64,000 nucleotides of DNA from contig NZ_CP132910.1 in the NCBI RefSeq assembly GCF_030846775.1, positions 4,653,001 through 4,717,000 on the forward strand. Reading direction: 5' to 3'. Under the pieces are notes generated by a model, which saw nothing but the letters and a program-made list of their open reading frames with translations, was not told the origin of the DNA and searched no databases. This document shows, piece after piece, positions 15,941 through 24,743 of this stretch (position 1 is the first letter of the stretch; each line of letters begins with the position of its first letter). The DNA is from Geothrix sp. 21YS21S-2. Lineage in GTDB: Bacteria; Acidobacteriota; Holophagae; Holophagales; Holophagaceae. Both the position numbers and the translations under genes were made by a program.

Positions 15941-17171
15941 CGTCCATGGGGGTCGGGGCCTCCGCGGACTTCTCGCTGGTCGCGCGAAGACGCGAGGCCA
16001 TGCCCACCAGCATCACCCGCACCGTGTCCGGGAACTCCCGCAGGAGCTGGGCGAAGTTGCGGGCGTGGATCACCACGCACTGGCAGGGGCCTTCCGCCAC
16101 GGCGGTGGCGGAGCGGTCCAGGCCCAGCAGGAAGGTCATCTCGCCCAGGAAGCTGCCGGGGCCGATGCGGGCGATCTCCCGGTCCCCCTTGAGGATCCGC
16201 ACGGTGCCCGCGAGCAGGTAGAACATCTCCACGCCGGGCTCGCCCTCCCGGAAGAAGACGTGGCCGTCCGGGGCCTCCAGGAGCAGGTGCCGATGGCCGG
16301 GGTAGCCGCGGCGGGCCTTGCCCTCCATCAGGCGCTTGATGGCCACCGCGTCGCCGCGGTGGCAGGCCGCGGCCACCTCCACCCCCAGGAGGAGCATCGC
16401 CATGGACACGTAGATCCAGATCACGATGAGGAACAGGGACTTGAACGAGCCGAAGGCCACGCCGTAGCTCTGGTCGAGGGTGAGGAACCAGGTGAAGGCG
16501 GGGCGCAGCAGGAACCACAGGACCGTGGTGGTCAGGGCCCCCGCCAGCAGGTGGCCCCGGCTGGCGTCCCGCGGGGCGTACACCGCCATCAGGCCCGTCA
16601 CCAGGGCCGTGCTCACCGTGAAGGGCAGGGCGAGGCCCAGGGACACGCCCCGGGAGCCCAGGAGGGAGGCGTTGAGGAAGTGCAGGAAGACGCCCGCCCC
16701 CGCCAGGGCGGCCAGGGCCGTGAGGGACGCGACGCCCCCGGCCAGGTCCAGCAGCTTGACCAGCCACAGCGAGCGCGTCTCCCGCTCCTTGAAGATGCCC
16801 CGGACGATTTCGCGCAGGGCCGAGACCAGGGGCGACACGGACCAGGCCAGCACCAGGAGGTTGAGGAGACCGGCCGTGCCGGGGTGGCGCGTGAGGGCGG
16901 CCACGTCCTCCAGCACCCGGTCGGCCTGGCCCGGCAGCATGCGGGCCAGGTAGTCCGTGAGCCGCTGGTGGGCGGCTGCCGAACTGCCGGTGATCAGGCC
17001 CAGGATGTAGGTGAGCAGGAGCAGGGCGGGGATGAGGGCCAGCAGCGTGTAGAAGGCGAGGCTGGAGGCCTGCCGGAGGCCCCCGTTGGCCTGGAACCCC
17101 GCCAGGGCTTCCAGCGCCGTCTCCCAGGCGTGGTGGGCCAGGTCCGCGGGTCGGGGCCGGCGCTCCCCCAT
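15924..17171 (-). CDS. YihY/BrkB-family membrane protein fused to a cyclic-nucleotide-binding domain
   Basis: A 415-residue protein. Residues about 15-270 form the YihY/UPF0761 domain: six hydrophobic segments with QASSLAFYTLLALIPALLLL, GTAGLLNLLVLAWSVSPLVSALR, TTTVLWFLLRPAFTWFL and SFKSLFLIVIWIYVSMAMLLLG. Residues about 295-400 form a CRP-type cNMP-binding jelly roll (FFREGEPGVEMFYLLAGTV, IGPGSFLGEMTFLLGLDRSATAVA). The PGSFLGEM-x-LLG.DRSATA stretch matches the phosphate-binding cassette. The membrane part's substrate is unknown in the family, and the cytosolic domain suggests gating by a cyclic nucleotide. It follows the lipoprotein gene after 8 nt. The start at 17171 is supported by GAGG upstream. 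Confidence 0.85.
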   Translation of the reverse strand: MGERRPRPADLAHHAWETALEALAGFQANGGLRQASSLAFYTLLALIPALLLLTYILGLITGSSAAAHQRLTDYLARMLPGQADRVLEDVAALTRHPGTAGLLNLLVLAWSVSPLVSALREIVRGIFKERETRSLWLVKLLDLAGGVASLTALAALAGAGVFLHFLNASLLGSRGVSLGLALPFTVSTALVTGLMAVYAPRDASRGHLLAGALTTTVLWFLLRPAFTWFLTLDQSYGVAFGSFKSLFLIVIWIYVSMAMLLLGVEVAAACHRGDAVAIKRLMEGKARRGYPGHRHLLLEAPDGHVFFREGEPGVEMFYLLAGTVRILKGDREIARIGPGSFLGEMTFLLGLDRSATAVAEGPCQCVVIHARNFAQLLREFPDTVRVMLVGMASRLRATSEKSAEAPTPMDVIALS

Positions 17172-17179
17172 GGGTGGCC

Positions 17180-17770
17180 TCAATCCGTTCCCACGGTGAC
17201 CGTGGCCCGCGCCGAGGCCGACGGGTCCGCCGCGGAGGTGGCGGTGACGTGGTAGACCCCGGGCCTGCGCGGGGCCGTGTACCGGCCGTCCGCGGTGATC
17301 TCGCCGCCTTCGGCCTCGTCCACGGTCCACACCGCGGCGTCCCGGGGCAGGCCGCGCATGCGGACCCGGAAGGCGATGGAGGAGCCCGGCGGGATGCGCG
17401 GCGAATGGGGTTCCAGGACGGGGCTGGGCAGCACCCGCACCTCGAGGGTCTGCTTGTGGCCGGGGGTGCGCAGCACCAGGTGGTAGGTCCCGGCCGCCTC
17501 GGGCGGAACATAGGTGACGCGCGGACCCTGGCTGTTGAGAAGGCCGCCCCCGTACATCTCCTGCACCTCCCACTCCGGGTCCGCCGCAGCGTCGCCCGGG
17601 GTGCGGGCGGAGAGCACGAGGGTCTCGCCCACCATCACGGCGGGGGCCTCGGGTTCGACCACCAGCTGCCTGGGATCCCGGCCTCCCCCGCAGGCGGCCA
17701 GCAGGGCCACGGCGGCGATAAGCACTCCTTTTCCCACTGACGTTGCGGCTTCTTGCATCGGTTCGATCAT
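17180..17770 (-). CDS. Lipoprotein with Ig-like (Big_2-type) repeats
   Basis: A 196-residue protein with a lipoprotein signal (VLIAAVALLAAC, lipobox Cys about residue 27). Two beta-rich segments follow (about 38-110 and 115-193). The second ends in GGEITADGRYTAP..PGVYHVTATSAADPSASA, a pattern typical of bacterial Ig-like domains. It is probably a periplasmic or outer-membrane-anchored adhesive or structural lipoprotein, with no enzymatic motif. A Met at residue 5 is an alternative start. It is co-directional with the BrkB-cNMP gene and probably in one operon. Positions 17771-17866 form the divergent control region toward the rhodanese gene. Confidence 0.75.
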   Translation of the reverse strand: MIEPMQEAATSVGKGVLIAAVALLAACGGGRDPRQLVVEPEAPAVMVGETLVLSARTPGDAAADPEWEVQEMYGGGLLNSQGPRVTYVPPEAAGTYHLVLRTPGHKQTLEVRVLPSPVLEPHSPRIPPGSSIAFRVRMRGLPRDAAVWTVDEAEGGEITADGRYTAPRRPGVYHVTATSAADPSASARATVTVGTD

Positions 17771-17780
17771 CCCACAGGTT

Positions 17781-17786
17781 TATAAT
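17781..17786 (+). promoter_or_regulatory. Consensus -10 hexamer upstream of the rhodanese-MoxR operon
   Basis: A perfect TATAAT at 17781-17786 on the plus strand lies 80 nt before the rhodanese ATG. It stands out in GC-rich DNA. No good -35 is found at the usual spacing (TTGCAT lies 22 nt upstream), so the promoter may depend on an activator. Confidence 0.45.
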
Positions 17787-17866
17787 GGCCTGGATCCCGC
17801 CCTTGGATGGCTCTTCGAGATCACGGTACCTCCAGGGTAGGCAGAAACCAGCACCGGAGGCGAACC

Positions 17867-18382
17867 ATGTTTGATCCCCAAGCCCTGCTCCCGGCACTGA
17901 AGCCAGCGCTCCTGGCCGGGCCGGGGGCCGCGGGAGACTGGCTTTCCCGCCCGGAGGCCATCTATCCCCTGGCAGGCGCGTTCCTGGCGCTGCTGGTGGT
18001 TGTCGTTCTTAAGTGGTCTGATTTCACTAGTTGGAAGCGGGCCCGCCACAAGGAGGTCTTCCGGCCCATCGATCTGGAACAGGTGCTGCACGGCCAGCCG
18101 CCCGTCGTGGTGGACCTGCGGAGGCCCGACGATTTCAACGGGCCCCGGGGGCACATCCGGGGCGCCTACAACCTCCCCGTCAACCACCTGGTGTGGGGTC
18201 TGGCGGACATCGCCAAGGACAAGCGCCAGCTGGTGGTCCTGGTGGACTACGACGACCGGGTCTCCCACGTGGCGGCAGCCGACCTCCAGGCCAACGGCTA
18301 CAGTTGGGTGCGGGTCCTCCGGGGCGGCATGCGGGCCTGGCTGAAAGCGAACCTGCCGGTGTCCGTGAGCGGGCCCCGCTGA
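17867..18382 (+). CDS. Membrane-anchored rhodanese-like protein lacking the catalytic cysteine
   Basis: A 171-residue protein with GGAGG before its ATG. A transmembrane segment (about residues 33-50) precedes a rhodanese fold (about 66-160: PPVVVDLRRPDDFNGPRGHI, GAYNLPV, LRGGMRAWL). At the active-site loop, where rhodaneses have Cys-x5-Arg, the sequence reads VVLVDYDDRVS. The protein contains no cysteine at all, so sulfurtransferase chemistry is impossible. It is probably a binding or structural module. The DUF58 gene follows after 19 nt, placing it at the head of the MoxR-DUF58-transglutaminase operon. Confidence 0.82.
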   Translation: MFDPQALLPALKPALLAGPGAAGDWLSRPEAIYPLAGAFLALLVVVVLKWSDFTSWKRARHKEVFRPIDLEQVLHGQPPVVVDLRRPDDFNGPRGHIRGAYNLPVNHLVWGLADIAKDKRQLVVLVDYDDRVSHVAAADLQANGYSWVRVLRGGMRAWLKANLPVSVSGPR

Positions 18383-18401
18383 CGAAGGAGGGGACCGCGG
18401 G

Positions 18402-19646
18402 ATGAAGCCGCTTGCCGGGCTGAGGGAGGGTTTCCCCGTCACCTTCGCGGGGTGGAGCCTCCTCGCGCTGGCCGGGGCGGCCTTCTGGTTCCAGGGCGTG
18501 GGCAGGCTGGACCTGGTCCTGCTCGCCGCCAGCGTCCTGGCGGCGCTTCTCGTGGCGGGCCTCTGCGTGGCCACCGTGGCCGCGGCGCTCGTGCTGCGCA
18601 GGCGCGCCGGGGGCGGCCAGGGGCGCATGAGCCTCGAATGCGGAGCCTGGAATGCCACGGGCTTCCGGGTGCCCCTTTCGCGGTGGCTGCCCTTCCTGCG
18701 GGTGCGCGTGGCCTGGGAGGCCCCCGGGGACATCCAGGCCGACCTGCGCCTGCCCTCGGGCCTGGAGCACGTGCTGCCCCGCCGGCGGGCCCTGGCCCCC
18801 TCCGTCACGCGAACGGTGCGCGTGGGCGACATCCTCGGCCTTACGGAGACCGGCTGGCGCGCTGCGGAGGCCTCGGCCGCCCGCATCCTCCCCGAGCGCG
18901 CCCTCCTGGACCCCGGCGCGGTGTTGAGCGGCCTGGTGCAAGGTGAGGATCAGCCCGATCCCCGGGGCGGCCCCCAGGGCGACCGGGTGGACATCCGCAA
19001 GTACGGCCACGGCGACCCGCTGCGCATGATCCTCTGGAAGGTCTACGCCCGCACCCGCAAGGCCTTCGTGCGCGTCCCCGAGAGGGCTCTGGAGCCCGCG
19101 CCCCGGGTCTGCGCCTACCTTCCCGCCAGCCCCTGGGACGAGCCCCCGGCGCGGCTTGCGCGCACGCTCCTGGAGCGGGGCCTCCTGGGCCCGGGATGGC
19201 GCTTCGGGGCCGACGGGGCCGAGGACGCCGAGGACCTGGACCGGGCCCTGGAAGCCCTGGCGAAGTCCGGTTCCGCGGGCGGGGCAGGGGGCTTCCCGGC
19301 CTTCCTGGAGCGGGCCCGCCGGGACGGGTTCGGCGCCTGCATCCTCCTCCTTCCCGGCAGGGACGGTCCCTGGGTGGCCGCGGCGCAGGCCGCCCTGGCC
19401 GCGGCGCCCCTGCGCATCCACGCCGTCTTCGCCCTGGACGGGTGGCGCGAGCCCGCGCCGTCCCGGTGGCGCCGCGCCTTCCTGCGGCCGGCGCCGTCCG
19501 GAGGGGCCGCCCCGGACGAAGTGCTGGACCTGCTGGGGCGGCTCGTCCTTCCCCACATGGAGGCGACCCTTGTGGACACCCGCAGCGGCGACGTGCTGGT
19601 CCAGCCCCAGGCCTACCTCCGCAAGCTCGCCGGGAGGCCCGCGTGA
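18402..19646 (+). CDS. DUF58-domain protein (MoxR-associated)
   Basis: A 414-residue protein with two N-terminal hydrophobic segments (about 15-65) and the DUF58 core DRVDIRKYGHGDPLRMILWK near residue 190, followed by ARTRKAFVRVPER. The canonical form is R.Y..GD..R.I.WK..AR...L.VR. DUF58 proteins occur with MoxR ATPases and transglutaminase-like proteins and are thought to act in envelope complex assembly via a VWA-like domain. GGAGGGG precedes the ATG. The stop overlaps the GTG start of the next gene (GTGA). The C-terminal 150 residues are Ala/Arg-rich and less conserved. Confidence 0.85.
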   Translation: MKPLAGLREGFPVTFAGWSLLALAGAAFWFQGVGRLDLVLLAASVLAALLVAGLCVATVAAALVLRRRAGGGQGRMSLECGAWNATGFRVPLSRWLPFLRVRVAWEAPGDIQADLRLPSGLEHVLPRRRALAPSVTRTVRVGDILGLTETGWRAAEASAARILPERALLDPGAVLSGLVQGEDQPDPRGGPQGDRVDIRKYGHGDPLRMILWKVYARTRKAFVRVPERALEPAPRVCAYLPASPWDEPPARLARTLLERGLLGPGWRFGADGAEDAEDLDRALEALAKSGSAGGAGGFPAFLERARRDGFGACILLLPGRDGPWVAAAQAALAAAPLRIHAVFALDGWREPAPSRWRRAFLRPAPSGGAAPDEVLDLLGRLVLPHMEATLVDTRSGDVLVQPQAYLRKLAGRPA

Positions 19647-21745
19647 GGCCGCGGCTGTGGACCTGCCTCCACGCCGCCCTCTGGATGGCGGTGGTGGCCC
19701 TGGCCGCGGCCAGCTATGCCTTGACGGCGGGCGTCGCCGCGGCGGCGCTGGGGGCGCTCCTGGGGGTCCTCGCCGGGCCCCGGCTGGCCGCGAGCCGCCT
19801 TCGCACCTGGGCCGTGCCCCTGCCGCCCCTGGCCTTGGCCGCCGCCGCGCTGCTCCTCTCCGCCCTCCTTTCCCGGTGGCCGGGCCCGGCCCGTCTCCTG
19901 GGCCCCCGGGCGCTCTACGCGCTGGCCGAGTGCCTTCCCGCCCTGGCCCTGCCGCTGGCCCTGGTGGGCGCGCAGGAGGCCCTGGCGCGGCGCCACGCCG
20001 CCTGGAGGATCGCGGGGCTCACGCTGCTGGGAGCGCTCTTCGCGTCGCTGTTCGCGGCCCACCGGGAGGGTTTCCTCAACCGGCCCTACTTCCTGGTGGA
20101 CCCCCTCTGGGGCCACGGGCTGGATCCCCTGCCGTGGTTCCTCCTGCTGGGCCTGGCCCTGGCGGCGCTGCTGGCCCTGGTGCTGGCGGGCGCCGACGCC
20201 ACGCGCAGGTCCCTGGCGGGCACGGCGATGCTGGTGGCGGCCCTGGCCGCGGTCTTCCTGGTCCTGCCCCAGCGCCACCTCAAGCAGGTCACCGAGCTCC
20301 ACCGGGTGCTGGGGGACGGGAAACCCCAGGAGGGCGGTGGCGGAGCCTCCACCGGGGGCGAAGGCCAGACCCCGCCCGACAGCTTCGAGAACCAGTCCGA
20401 CCAGCCCTCCGACGCGCCCCTGGCGGTCGTCGTCTTCCACAACGACTACACGCCCCCCATGGGCGCCTGCTACTTCCGGGAGACCGCCTTCAGCGCCTTC
20501 AACGGCCTCCGGGTGGTGCAGGACGCCGGCGGGCGCTTCGACACGGATCTGCCCGCCCTGGGCGCCAAGGCCGATCCCGCCTTGCGGGGCCGGGAGGTGC
20601 GCACCACCGTCGCCGTCATGGCCGCCCACGCCAGGCCCTTCGGCCTGGTGGGCCCGGTGTCCTTCCGGGAGACGGGGAACCCCGACCCCAAGCGGTTCTT
20701 CCAGGCCTACGACGTCGTCTCGAAGGTCTGCACCCTCCACCCGAAGGATCTGGTGGGGACGCCCGTGGGGGACCCCGCCTGGACCCCCGAAACCCTCGCC
20801 CACTACCTCGAGGGTCCGGCGGATCCCCGCTACCGGCAGCTGGCGGACCGGATCCTGGAGACCCTGCGCGACGACCTCCGGGAGGACCGCTTCGCCCAGG
20901 CCCTGGCCGTCAAGCTGTGGCTGGACGCCAACACCACCTACAGCCTGGACACCACCCACGGCGCCAGCCCCGACCCGCTGGCCGACTTCCTCTTCGGGGA
21001 CCTGCGCGGGCACTGCGTGTACCTCGCCCACGCGGCCTGCCTGCTGTACCGCGCCGCGGGCGTCCCGGCCCGGGTGGCCGCGGGCTATGCGGCGGATCCC
21101 TCGTTCCGGTTCGGCGGCGCCTCGCTCATGCTGCGGGCCTCCAATGCCCACGCCTGGCCCGAGGTGCGCCTCCAGGGTTACGGCTGGACGCCCCTGGACA
21201 TCACCCCGGCCAGGAGCGAGGTGATGCCCCAGCAGGCCCCGGACAAGGACCTCCAGCAGATGCTGGGCGAGATGGCCATGTCCGAGAAGCCCCCGCCGCC
21301 GCCTCCCCCCGGCCTGGAGCGGCCCCCCTTCGAACCCGCCGCCCTGGCAAGGATCCTGGGTCTGGCCCTGCTGGCCGCCGCGGCCCTGGCGCTCCCGGCG
21401 GCCTACGCCGTCAAGCTCTGGCGCCGCTTCGCGCCGGCCTTCTGCGGCCCCGGGAACGTGCCACGCCTGGCCTACCGGGCCGCCCTGGACGCCGCGAGCG
21501 CCTCGGGCCTCGCCCGGGCCCGTGGAGAGAGCCGGGAGGCCTTCGCGGCCCGGGCCGCCAGCCCCGCCTTCTCGGCCCTCACGGCGCTCCACCTGCGCTG
21601 GGCCCTGGGGCCTCCGGGCGCACCGCCCGCGGCGGAGTGCCTCCGCCTGGCCCGGGAGGCCCGGGGCCAGTTCCGCGCCGCCGCCCATCCCGCGCTTCGC
21701 GTCCTCGCGTTCCTGAACCCCCTGGCCTGGGCCCGGGTCCACTGA
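19643..21745 (+). CDS. TgpA-like membrane transglutaminase-family protein
   Basis: A 700-residue protein starting at a GTG that overlaps the DUF58 stop. The N-terminal 220 residues carry about seven membrane helices. A periplasmic transglutaminase-like domain follows with a complete triad: Cys458 (RGHCVYLAHA), His503 (NAHAWPEV) and Asp519 (TPLDITP). After a poly-Pro stretch (PPPPPPP, about residue 553) comes a last transmembrane segment (about 570-595) and a cytosolic tail of about 105 residues (DUF4129-like position). Family members are peptidases or acyltransferases of unknown substrate, always near MoxR/DUF58. The long upstream in-frame reading is an artefact of the high GC content. Confidence 0.87.
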   Translation: MRPRLWTCLHAALWMAVVALAAASYALTAGVAAAALGALLGVLAGPRLAASRLRTWAVPLPPLALAAAALLLSALLSRWPGPARLLGPRALYALAECLPALALPLALVGAQEALARRHAAWRIAGLTLLGALFASLFAAHREGFLNRPYFLVDPLWGHGLDPLPWFLLLGLALAALLALVLAGADATRRSLAGTAMLVAALAAVFLVLPQRHLKQVTELHRVLGDGKPQEGGGGASTGGEGQTPPDSFENQSDQPSDAPLAVVVFHNDYTPPMGACYFRETAFSAFNGLRVVQDAGGRFDTDLPALGAKADPALRGREVRTTVAVMAAHARPFGLVGPVSFRETGNPDPKRFFQAYDVVSKVCTLHPKDLVGTPVGDPAWTPETLAHYLEGPADPRYRQLADRILETLRDDLREDRFAQALAVKLWLDANTTYSLDTTHGASPDPLADFLFGDLRGHCVYLAHAACLLYRAAGVPARVAAGYAADPSFRFGGASLMLRASNAHAWPEVRLQGYGWTPLDITPARSEVMPQQAPDKDLQQMLGEMAMSEKPPPPPPPGLERPPFEPAALARILGLALLAAAALALPAAYAVKLWRRFAPAFCGPGNVPRLAYRAALDAASASGLARARGESREAFAARAASPAFSALTALHLRWALGPPGAPPAAECLRLAREARGQFRAAAHPALRVLAFLNPLAWARVH

Positions 21746-22755
21746 TGAAAGGTGCCGCCATGCTCCCACCCGATCCCGCAGGCCTCGAACGCGCCCGGTC
21801 CGTCCTGGCCCGCCTGGGGGAGCGGATCCGCTTCCAGGTGCTGGGCCGGGACGAGGTTGTGGACCTGGTCATGGTGGCGCTCCTGGCCGACGGCCACGTG
21901 CTCCTGGAGGACTACCCGGGCTCGGGCAAGACCACGCTCGCCAAGGCCCTGGGCGAGGCCCTGGAGGACGGCGACGGCCGGGACCTGCCGCCCTTCCGGC
22001 GCATCCAGTTCACCCCCGACCTGCTGCCCTCGGACATCACCGGCGTCTCGGTGTTCGAGCCGCAGACCGGGGACTTCGCCTTCCGCCCGGGGCCCCTCTT
22101 CGCCCACGTCGTGCTGGCCGACGAGATCAACCGCACCTCCCCCAAGGTGCAGGCGGCGATGCTGGAGGCCATGGCCGAAAAGCAGGTGACCGTGGACAAC
22201 GTCACGCGGCCCCTGGACACGCTGTTCTTCGTCATCGCCACCCAGAACCCCCGGGACGTGGCCGGCACCTACCCCCTGCCGCTGCCCCAGCTGGACCGCT
22301 TCCTCTTCAAGATCCGCATGGACCACATCTCGCGGGACGCCGAGCTGGCGGTACTCGCCACGCGCCTGGCCCGCAGGGCCGAACCCGCGAGCCCCCCCGT
22401 CACCCGCGCCGAGCTCCTGGACGCGCGGGAGCAGGTGGAGGCCGGCGTCTTCGTGGCGGATCCGGTGAACCACTGCCTGGTGGACCTGGCCCGGGCGCTG
22501 CGGAGCCATCCCCAGGTGGTGCAGGGCGTCTCCACCCGCAGCCTGGTGCTGCTGGTGCCCGCGCTCAAGGCCGCCGCGGCGCTGCGCGGAAGGGACTTCG
22601 TCTCCGGCGAGGACGTGGCGTGGCTGGCGCCCCTGGTCTTCGGGCACCGCATGGAGCTGGGCCCGGGAGCTCCCGCCGCCGCCGAGGTGGTGCGGGCCTG
22701 CCTGGCTGAACCCATGGAGGCGCTGAGCCGCGCGACGCTGCGGGGGAGGGCCTGA
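21745..22755 (+). CDS. MoxR-family AAA+ ATPase
   Basis: A 336-residue MoxR ATPase. Walker A is DYPGSGKTTLAKAL (about residues 53-66), Walker B is VVLADEINRTSPKVQAAML, sensor 1 is VIATQNPRDVAGTYPLP, and the lid domain carries GVSTRSLVLLVPALKAAA. It overlaps both neighbours by one base (TGATG at 21743-21747 and at 22753-22757). A downstream ATG at 21760 is an alternative start. MoxR proteins act as chaperones that remodel or insert cofactors into partner complexes containing VWA or DUF58 proteins. Here the partners are presumably the DUF58 and transglutaminase proteins of the same operon. Confidence 0.93.
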   Translation: MKGAAMLPPDPAGLERARSVLARLGERIRFQVLGRDEVVDLVMVALLADGHVLLEDYPGSGKTTLAKALGEALEDGDGRDLPPFRRIQFTPDLLPSDITGVSVFEPQTGDFAFRPGPLFAHVVLADEINRTSPKVQAAMLEAMAEKQVTVDNVTRPLDTLFFVIATQNPRDVAGTYPLPLPQLDRFLFKIRMDHISRDAELAVLATRLARRAEPASPPVTRAELLDAREQVEAGVFVADPVNHCLVDLARALRSHPQVVQGVSTRSLVLLVPALKAAAALRGRDFVSGEDVAWLAPLVFGHRMELGPGAPAAAEVVRACLAEPMEALSRATLRGRA

Positions 22756-24689
22756 TGCTCCGCTCCCTGGCGGCGGTCCTGGTGGCGTGCGCGGCCTTCG
22801 CCGCGCCGTACCGGCCCGCCCCCGGGGAGGCGCGCTTCGCGGAGATGCTGGACAGGGAGCGCCACCCCCTGGAGGCCCGGGAGGCCGCCAAGGCCTACCT
22901 GGCCGCGCATCCGGATTCCTGGCTGGCCTGCGAGGTCATCGGCATGGTCAGCCTCAACACCGACGGGGACCTGCCCCGGGCGCTGTACTGGTTCACCCGG
23001 GCCCGCAAGCTCCTGGAAGCCCGCTACGGAGGCGCCTGGGGGCCCGAGGCGCCCACGGGCTACTACAGCTCCGTGCTGGGCTTCCAGGCCTCCGCCCAGT
23101 ACCGCATGGAGCGCTACGAGGACGCCCTGCGCACCCTCGACGCCCACGACCGGCTCTTCCTCAAGCAGCGCCCGGTGGACCACGCCTGGCCCCTCATGAA
23201 GCTGGGCCGCTTCCGGGAGGCCCGCCGCAAGATCGACGAGGCCGTGGCCGGGGGCGATCCGCGCGACGCCGCCACGGCGCTCAACACGCTCGCGGCCATG
23301 GAGGCCGAGTCGGACCGCCCCGAGGAGGCCTTCGCCACCCAGATGCGCGTGTACGCGCTGGATCTCCTCCGGGGGAAGGACCGGGACTGCACCCTCATCC
23401 GCAACGCGGCCGACGGGGCCTGGCACCTGGGCCTCCTGGCCCGGGCCGAGCAGCTCCTCCTGGAGGCCGCGGAGCACTTCCAGCCCGGGAGCGTCACCAA
23501 CCCCTGGGGCGACCTGGCCTTCCTCTACCTTCAGGAGCAGCGGCTCCCCGAGGCCATGGACGCCGTCAAGCGCATGCACCAGTGGGCCTTCCGCACCCTG
23601 CCGCTGCCCGCCGAGACCCACTGGAACACCCGCCAGACCCTCACCGGCGGCCTCCTGCTCTCCTGCGGGGCCACCGACGAGGCCCTGGCCATCGCGCGGC
23701 GCGTGCGGGAACGCCCCGACCGCCACGCCACGGGTTCGGCCCGGGACGGCCAGCGGGAGGCGGGCACCCAGGTGTTCCTCTACCAGGCCCTCCTCGACGC
23801 CCTTGCGCGGGACGGGGAGGAGCTCAGCTTCGCCCCCTGGAAGCGCCGCCCCGCCATCCTCCTGCGCATGGCCCGCCACCAGGTGGAGGCCGCCCTGGCC
23901 CGCCGGCGGGCCGGGACCCTCCTGATGGGGAACCGGGAGCGCCTGGGGCAGTCCCTTCGCGTGCTGGCCCCCCAGGCCGTTGCCGAGCTGCCCGGCTCCG
24001 AGGTGCTCCTGCCGCGCATCGCCGGAGCCGGCGTCGCCGAGGCCGAGGCCCTGCGGCTCCTGGCCCGCACCGGCCCCGCCGCGGACCGGGAACGTGGCTT
24101 CCTCCTCCTGGGCCTGGGGGCCGCGCGCCTGGAGCGGGGCGACGCGGGGAGCGCCCTCGAGGCCCTGGCCGCGGCCGAGCCCGTCCTGCCCGCCGAGTTC
24201 GCCGTGCTCCACACCCAGCTCCTGGCCCTGCGGGCCAAGGCCCAGGCCGCCCGGGGGGACCGGGCGGGGGCCCTGGCCTCCCTGGCCGCCGTCCTGCAGC
24301 GGGACGGCGGAGAACTCCGGCGGGCGGGCCTGCGAATCCCCTGCCGCATCCAGACGTCCGGCCCCATGGCCGCCGAAGCCGCCGGCCTCCTGGCCTCGTC
24401 CCCGCGCCTGGAACCGGACCCCCGCGGGTTCCGGGTGGTGGTGGAGCAGACCGGGGCCGGGGGGCTCCAGGGGGGCCTGGACGGCCCCCAGGGCACCGTC
24501 CTGTGCCGGTTCCAGGTGGCGCCGGGCGCCGACCGGGACGCCACCGTGCGGGAGTTCTGCCGGCAGTTCCACCGCAAGGCCTTCGGGCCCCGCATCGATC
24601 TGTCCCAGCAGCAGATCCGGTCCCTCGAAGGCAGCACCCTCTCCTCCCAGAGCGCGGAGGAGCAGCTCAAGGGAATCCTGGGCAATTGA
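22755..24689 (+). CDS. Secreted TPR-like repeat protein
   Basis: A 644-residue protein with a short signal peptide (LRSLAAVLVACAAFAAP). It consists almost wholly of helical hairpins resembling divergent TPRs (e.g. AKAYLAAHPDSWLACEVIGM, ALYWFTRARKLLEARY, RYEDALRTLDAHDRLF). The C-terminal 110 residues are a separate beta-containing region (GFRVVVEQTGAGG...RFQVAPGAD) ending in a helix with EEQLKGILG. It is the last gene of the MoxR operon and starts within the MoxR stop (TGATG). It is likely a periplasmic scaffold for the transglutaminase complex (inference). No enzymatic motif is seen. A 253-nt gap with an inverted repeat follows. Confidence 0.8.
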   Translation: MLRSLAAVLVACAAFAAPYRPAPGEARFAEMLDRERHPLEAREAAKAYLAAHPDSWLACEVIGMVSLNTDGDLPRALYWFTRARKLLEARYGGAWGPEAPTGYYSSVLGFQASAQYRMERYEDALRTLDAHDRLFLKQRPVDHAWPLMKLGRFREARRKIDEAVAGGDPRDAATALNTLAAMEAESDRPEEAFATQMRVYALDLLRGKDRDCTLIRNAADGAWHLGLLARAEQLLLEAAEHFQPGSVTNPWGDLAFLYLQEQRLPEAMDAVKRMHQWAFRTLPLPAETHWNTRQTLTGGLLLSCGATDEALAIARRVRERPDRHATGSARDGQREAGTQVFLYQALLDALARDGEELSFAPWKRRPAILLRMARHQVEAALARRRAGTLLMGNRERLGQSLRVLAPQAVAELPGSEVLLPRIAGAGVAEAEALRLLARTGPAADRERGFLLLGLGAARLERGDAGSALEALAAAEPVLPAEFAVLHTQLLALRAKAQAARGDRAGALASLAAVLQRDGGELRRAGLRIPCRIQTSGPMAAEAAGLLASSPRLEPDPRGFRVVVEQTGAGGLQGGLDGPQGTVLCRFQVAPGADRDATVREFCRQFHRKAFGPRIDLSQQQIRSLEGSTLSSQSAEEQLKGILGN

Positions 24690-24694
24690 CTTTG

Positions 24695-24743
24695 AGACTA
24701 GGTAATCCAGCGTACGGACAGCTACCGGCCGATGGCCTAGTCT
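24695..24743. repeat. Inverted repeat in the 253-nt gap before the NHL/Ig gene
   Basis: AGACTAGG (24695-24702) and CCTAGTCT (24736-24743) are perfect inverted copies around a 33-nt loop, just after the TPR gene stop. No T-run follows on either strand, so a simple terminator is unlikely. The rest of the gap (24744-24942) turns AT-rich around 24780-24840 and ends in the strong GAAAGGAG ribosome-binding site. It has no riboswitch core I could recognise. Confidence 0.5.
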
